In this document: positions 29,935 to 32,107 of the stretch, piece after piece
How positions within the stretch are numbered: position 1 is the stretch's first letter
Layout of the letters: the number at the start of each line of letters is the position of its first letter
Source: Chloroherpeton thalassium
GTDB taxonomy: Bacteria > Bacteroidota > Ignavibacteria > Kapaibacteriales > UBA2268
DNA: 32,107 bases
Assembly: GCA_020720105.1 (NCBI GenBank)
Contig: DYPF01000005.1
Span: 9,195 to 41,301 of the forward strand
Direction: 5' to 3'
The notes under the pieces: generated by a model
Seen by the model: only the letters and a program-made list of their open reading frames with translations
The model's database searches: none
Told to the model about the DNA's origin: nothing
Position numbers and translations under genes: made by a program

Positions 29935-32107
29935 ATGAAAATTATGAGAATTTTAAATTATTTATCTGCTTTTTCAATAATTTTACTTTTAAGTAACTTA
30001 TCTATTTTTGCGCAAAAATTAGTTATCAGTGAATATATGAACCAGTCTGGAGCTCCAGATGGAGAATGGACAGAGATTTTAATTACTGATAATAATGTAA
30101 ATTTAGCTGGATATAAAATTAGAGATAATTCAGATGCATCAAGTTGGAGACCAGCCGCAACATTTAAAAATATTCCTTTGTGGAGTAATTTGCATATCGG
30201 AACCATCATCGTTTTAAATCACAGAAGTTCAGGAACACAACTCGACGTTAATCCATTAGATGGATATATAGAGCTATCATTAGATAATACAGAATATTTT
30301 GATTTGGAACCAGATTGGATGACAAGTGCAATGAGTATTAATCAGGATGCCGATATTGTTCAAATTATGAATAGTTCAGGTCAAAATGTCTATTCGCTCG
30401 CTCATTCACCTAATACAACAAGTAATCCTTACAATGACTTTCAAGCAATTTCTACTGGTTGGAAATTGATGTACAATGGAAGTTTAGCAAATGCAAGTAG
30501 TTTAAGGGTATTCCCAGGTAATGATTTAGCGGGTTATAATCTTGGATTTGATGCCTCGAAAACTAACACAGTTGCCAATACAAGTTCGTCAAAAGGTATG
30601 GCTAATAAACGATTAGCTTCCGACCCAGATAATGCTTCAAATTATTCTCTTTGGCAAAGTTTACGAGAGCCAATCTGGAATAATCCAGAATCTGTAGATA
30701 TTAAATTTGCCGGTTATAATGCCTCTATTTTATGGACTCCTGTTTCGTGGACATCTAACTCTGATGAAGGATATATGATTGTAAGAGTTCCACAATCACA
30801 AACAAGCTTGATGAAATTGCCTGTTGATGGAAAAATTTATAAAATTGGAGATTATGTTGAAGGTGGATCTGGCGTTGTTGTAGGATTTAAAATCAATTTC
30901 GGTAATTTATCGCCATTCATAGATACATCTTTTGTAAATGTAGAATGTGGAAGAAGTTATGTTTATTACATATTTGCTTATAGATATGATGCCGATGATC
31001 AAGGGAAAGATAATGAATATTATGGACGAGGACGTGCATATAATCAAACTGATTATGTAGTTTCGCCTGCATTACAGAAACCATTACCTGCCAAGCCAGT
31101 AATCACATCAAAAAGTGGTTCGCACCAATTTTGCGAAGGTGAAGAGATTATTTTGAAAATTGAAGGTTCTTATACAGCTGATGTAAGTTTCCAATGGTAT
31201 CAAGATGGAAATAAGATGCCTAATTCTAATTCCTCTTCAATAACAATCACTGATGCAGGTCAATATACTGTTGGTGCCAAGAATATTGTTTCTGGGTGCG
31301 AAGAATTATCTGAGATTTTTTCTGTTGAAATATTACCTGTACCTATTGCTCGGTTATATCTAGTGACTCAAACTGGAAATATTGAAATTACTAAAGACAC
31401 AACTTTCTATGTTTGTAAAGATGAAGACCCAAAATTTAAGTATCCAAAATTACAACTATCAGGCGGTTCACTCTTAGAATGGTATTTTGACAATAAGCTT
31501 AAAACAGAAGAGATAAACGAACAATTCACAGTTGCAGCACAAAAAGGCAAATATTTTGGCAAAGTCAAAAATGGAAGTTGTTTTGATATTACTCCAAGCG
31601 TTAGTATTGAATATATTGATTATGTTGTTGAAATCACTCCAAATCCATTGATTTTAGATGCTGATGTAACAAAGACAGGCAAAATTACATTAACAAATTA
31701 TTCCAATATTAATATTGTGATAACTGAGCCTGCCAAATTCAAAATCACAAATCCAGATTTTGCTTTTATTGATTTGCAATTTCCAATTATCATTCCAAAA
31801 GGCAAATCAATTGATGTTCAAGTAGAGTATAATTATTCAGGCAAAAATGTAAATGATGCATATATTTTAATTGTTTTAGAATGCTTTACAACTTATAAAG
31901 CAGATTTGAGAGGTGAAAAAATTACACCTGGTGAGGCAAAACTTTCTGTAAGTCCAAATAACTTCGAGATTGGTAGTATATATCAATGTTCTGCTGATAC
32001 AATCAAACCAAAAGTAAAATTGGAATCTTACGGCACAATTCCTGCAAAAATCCAAGTTTCTCCAACTACTCTTGATATTCAATTTACATCTACACTTCCA
32101 TCTGAAA
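29935..32107 (+). CDS. Large secreted protein, 3'-truncated by window: lamin-tail-like N-terminus, Ig-like domain, anchor-D-like domain
   Basis: Read codon by codon: ATG at 29935 with no in-frame stop to the window end (absent from the ORF track). Starts MKIMRILNYLSAFSIILLLSNLSIFAQKLVISEYMNQSGAPDGEWTEILI; later SFQWYQDGNKMPNSNSSSITITDAGQYTVGAKN. Confidence 0.85.
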   Translation, partial: MKIMRILNYLSAFSIILLLSNLSIFAQKLVISEYMNQSGAPDGEWTEILITDNNVNLAGYKIRDNSDASSWRPAATFKNIPLWSNLHIGTIIVLNHRSSGTQLDVNPLDGYIELSLDNTEYFDLEPDWMTSAMSINQDADIVQIMNSSGQNVYSLAHSPNTTSNPYNDFQAISTGWKLMYNGSLANASSLRVFPGNDLAGYNLGFDASKTNTVANTSSSKGMANKRLASDPDNASNYSLWQSLREPIWNNPESVDIKFAGYNASILWTPVSWTSNSDEGYMIVRVPQSQTSLMKLPVDGKIYKIGDYVEGGSGVVVGFKINFGNLSPFIDTSFVNVECGRSYVYYIFAYRYDADDQGKDNEYYGRGRAYNQTDYVVSPALQKPLPAKPVITSKSGSHQFCEGEEIILKIEGSYTADVSFQWYQDGNKMPNSNSSSITITDAGQYTVGAKNIVSGCEELSEIFSVEILPVPIARLYLVTQTGNIEITKDTTFYVCKDEDPKFKYPKLQLSGGSLLEWYFDNKLKTEEINEQFTVAAQKGKYFGKVKNGSCFDITPSVSIEYIDYVVEITPNPLILDADVTKTGKITLTNYSNINIVITEPAKFKITNPDFAFIDLQFPIIIPKGKSIDVQVEYNYSGKNVNDAYILIVLECFTTYKADLRGEKITPGEAKLSVSPNNFEIGSIYQCSADTIKPKVKLESYGTIPAKIQVSPTTLDIQFTSTLPSE

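Overview
AT-rich 32.1 kb bacterial chromosome segment with tightly packed genes. It appears to come from the Bacteroidota/FCB group, possibly a Kapabacteria/Ignavibacteria-like lineage; this is inferred from T9SS C-terminal sorting domains, a PorQ-like protein and TAnnTTTG promoter-like boxes. Nearly all genes are on the + strand; lplA is the only convincing minus-strand gene. Most content is housekeeping: hslO, an aldehyde dehydrogenase, tilS-hpt-ftsH, lepA-lepB, an NfnAB/SudAB-type oxidoreductase pair followed by a PAS histidine kinase and a single-domain receiver, a NUDIX hydrolase, parA-parB, a thioesterase, porQ-like, lplA and murI. Several secreted or outer-membrane proteins are also present, including a large multidomain T9SS cargo and a second large protein that runs off the right end and is missing from the ORF track. 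The most unusual structure surrounds the GT2 glycosyltransferase (255-1211). The entire upstream intergenic is 22 consecutive AAGTNNNN octamers (no C on the + strand), the last of which contains the start codon. The downstream intergenic is about 22 degenerate 7-9 bp units of opposite polarity (no G on the + strand). The two arrays share a 23-bp perfect inverted repeat. A second item of interest is a coiled-coil protein between ftsH and lepA with about four ~78-aa repeats (DUF349-like by eye) and a possible degenerate HNH-like N-terminus. No CRISPR, rRNA, tRNA or transposase was recognised.
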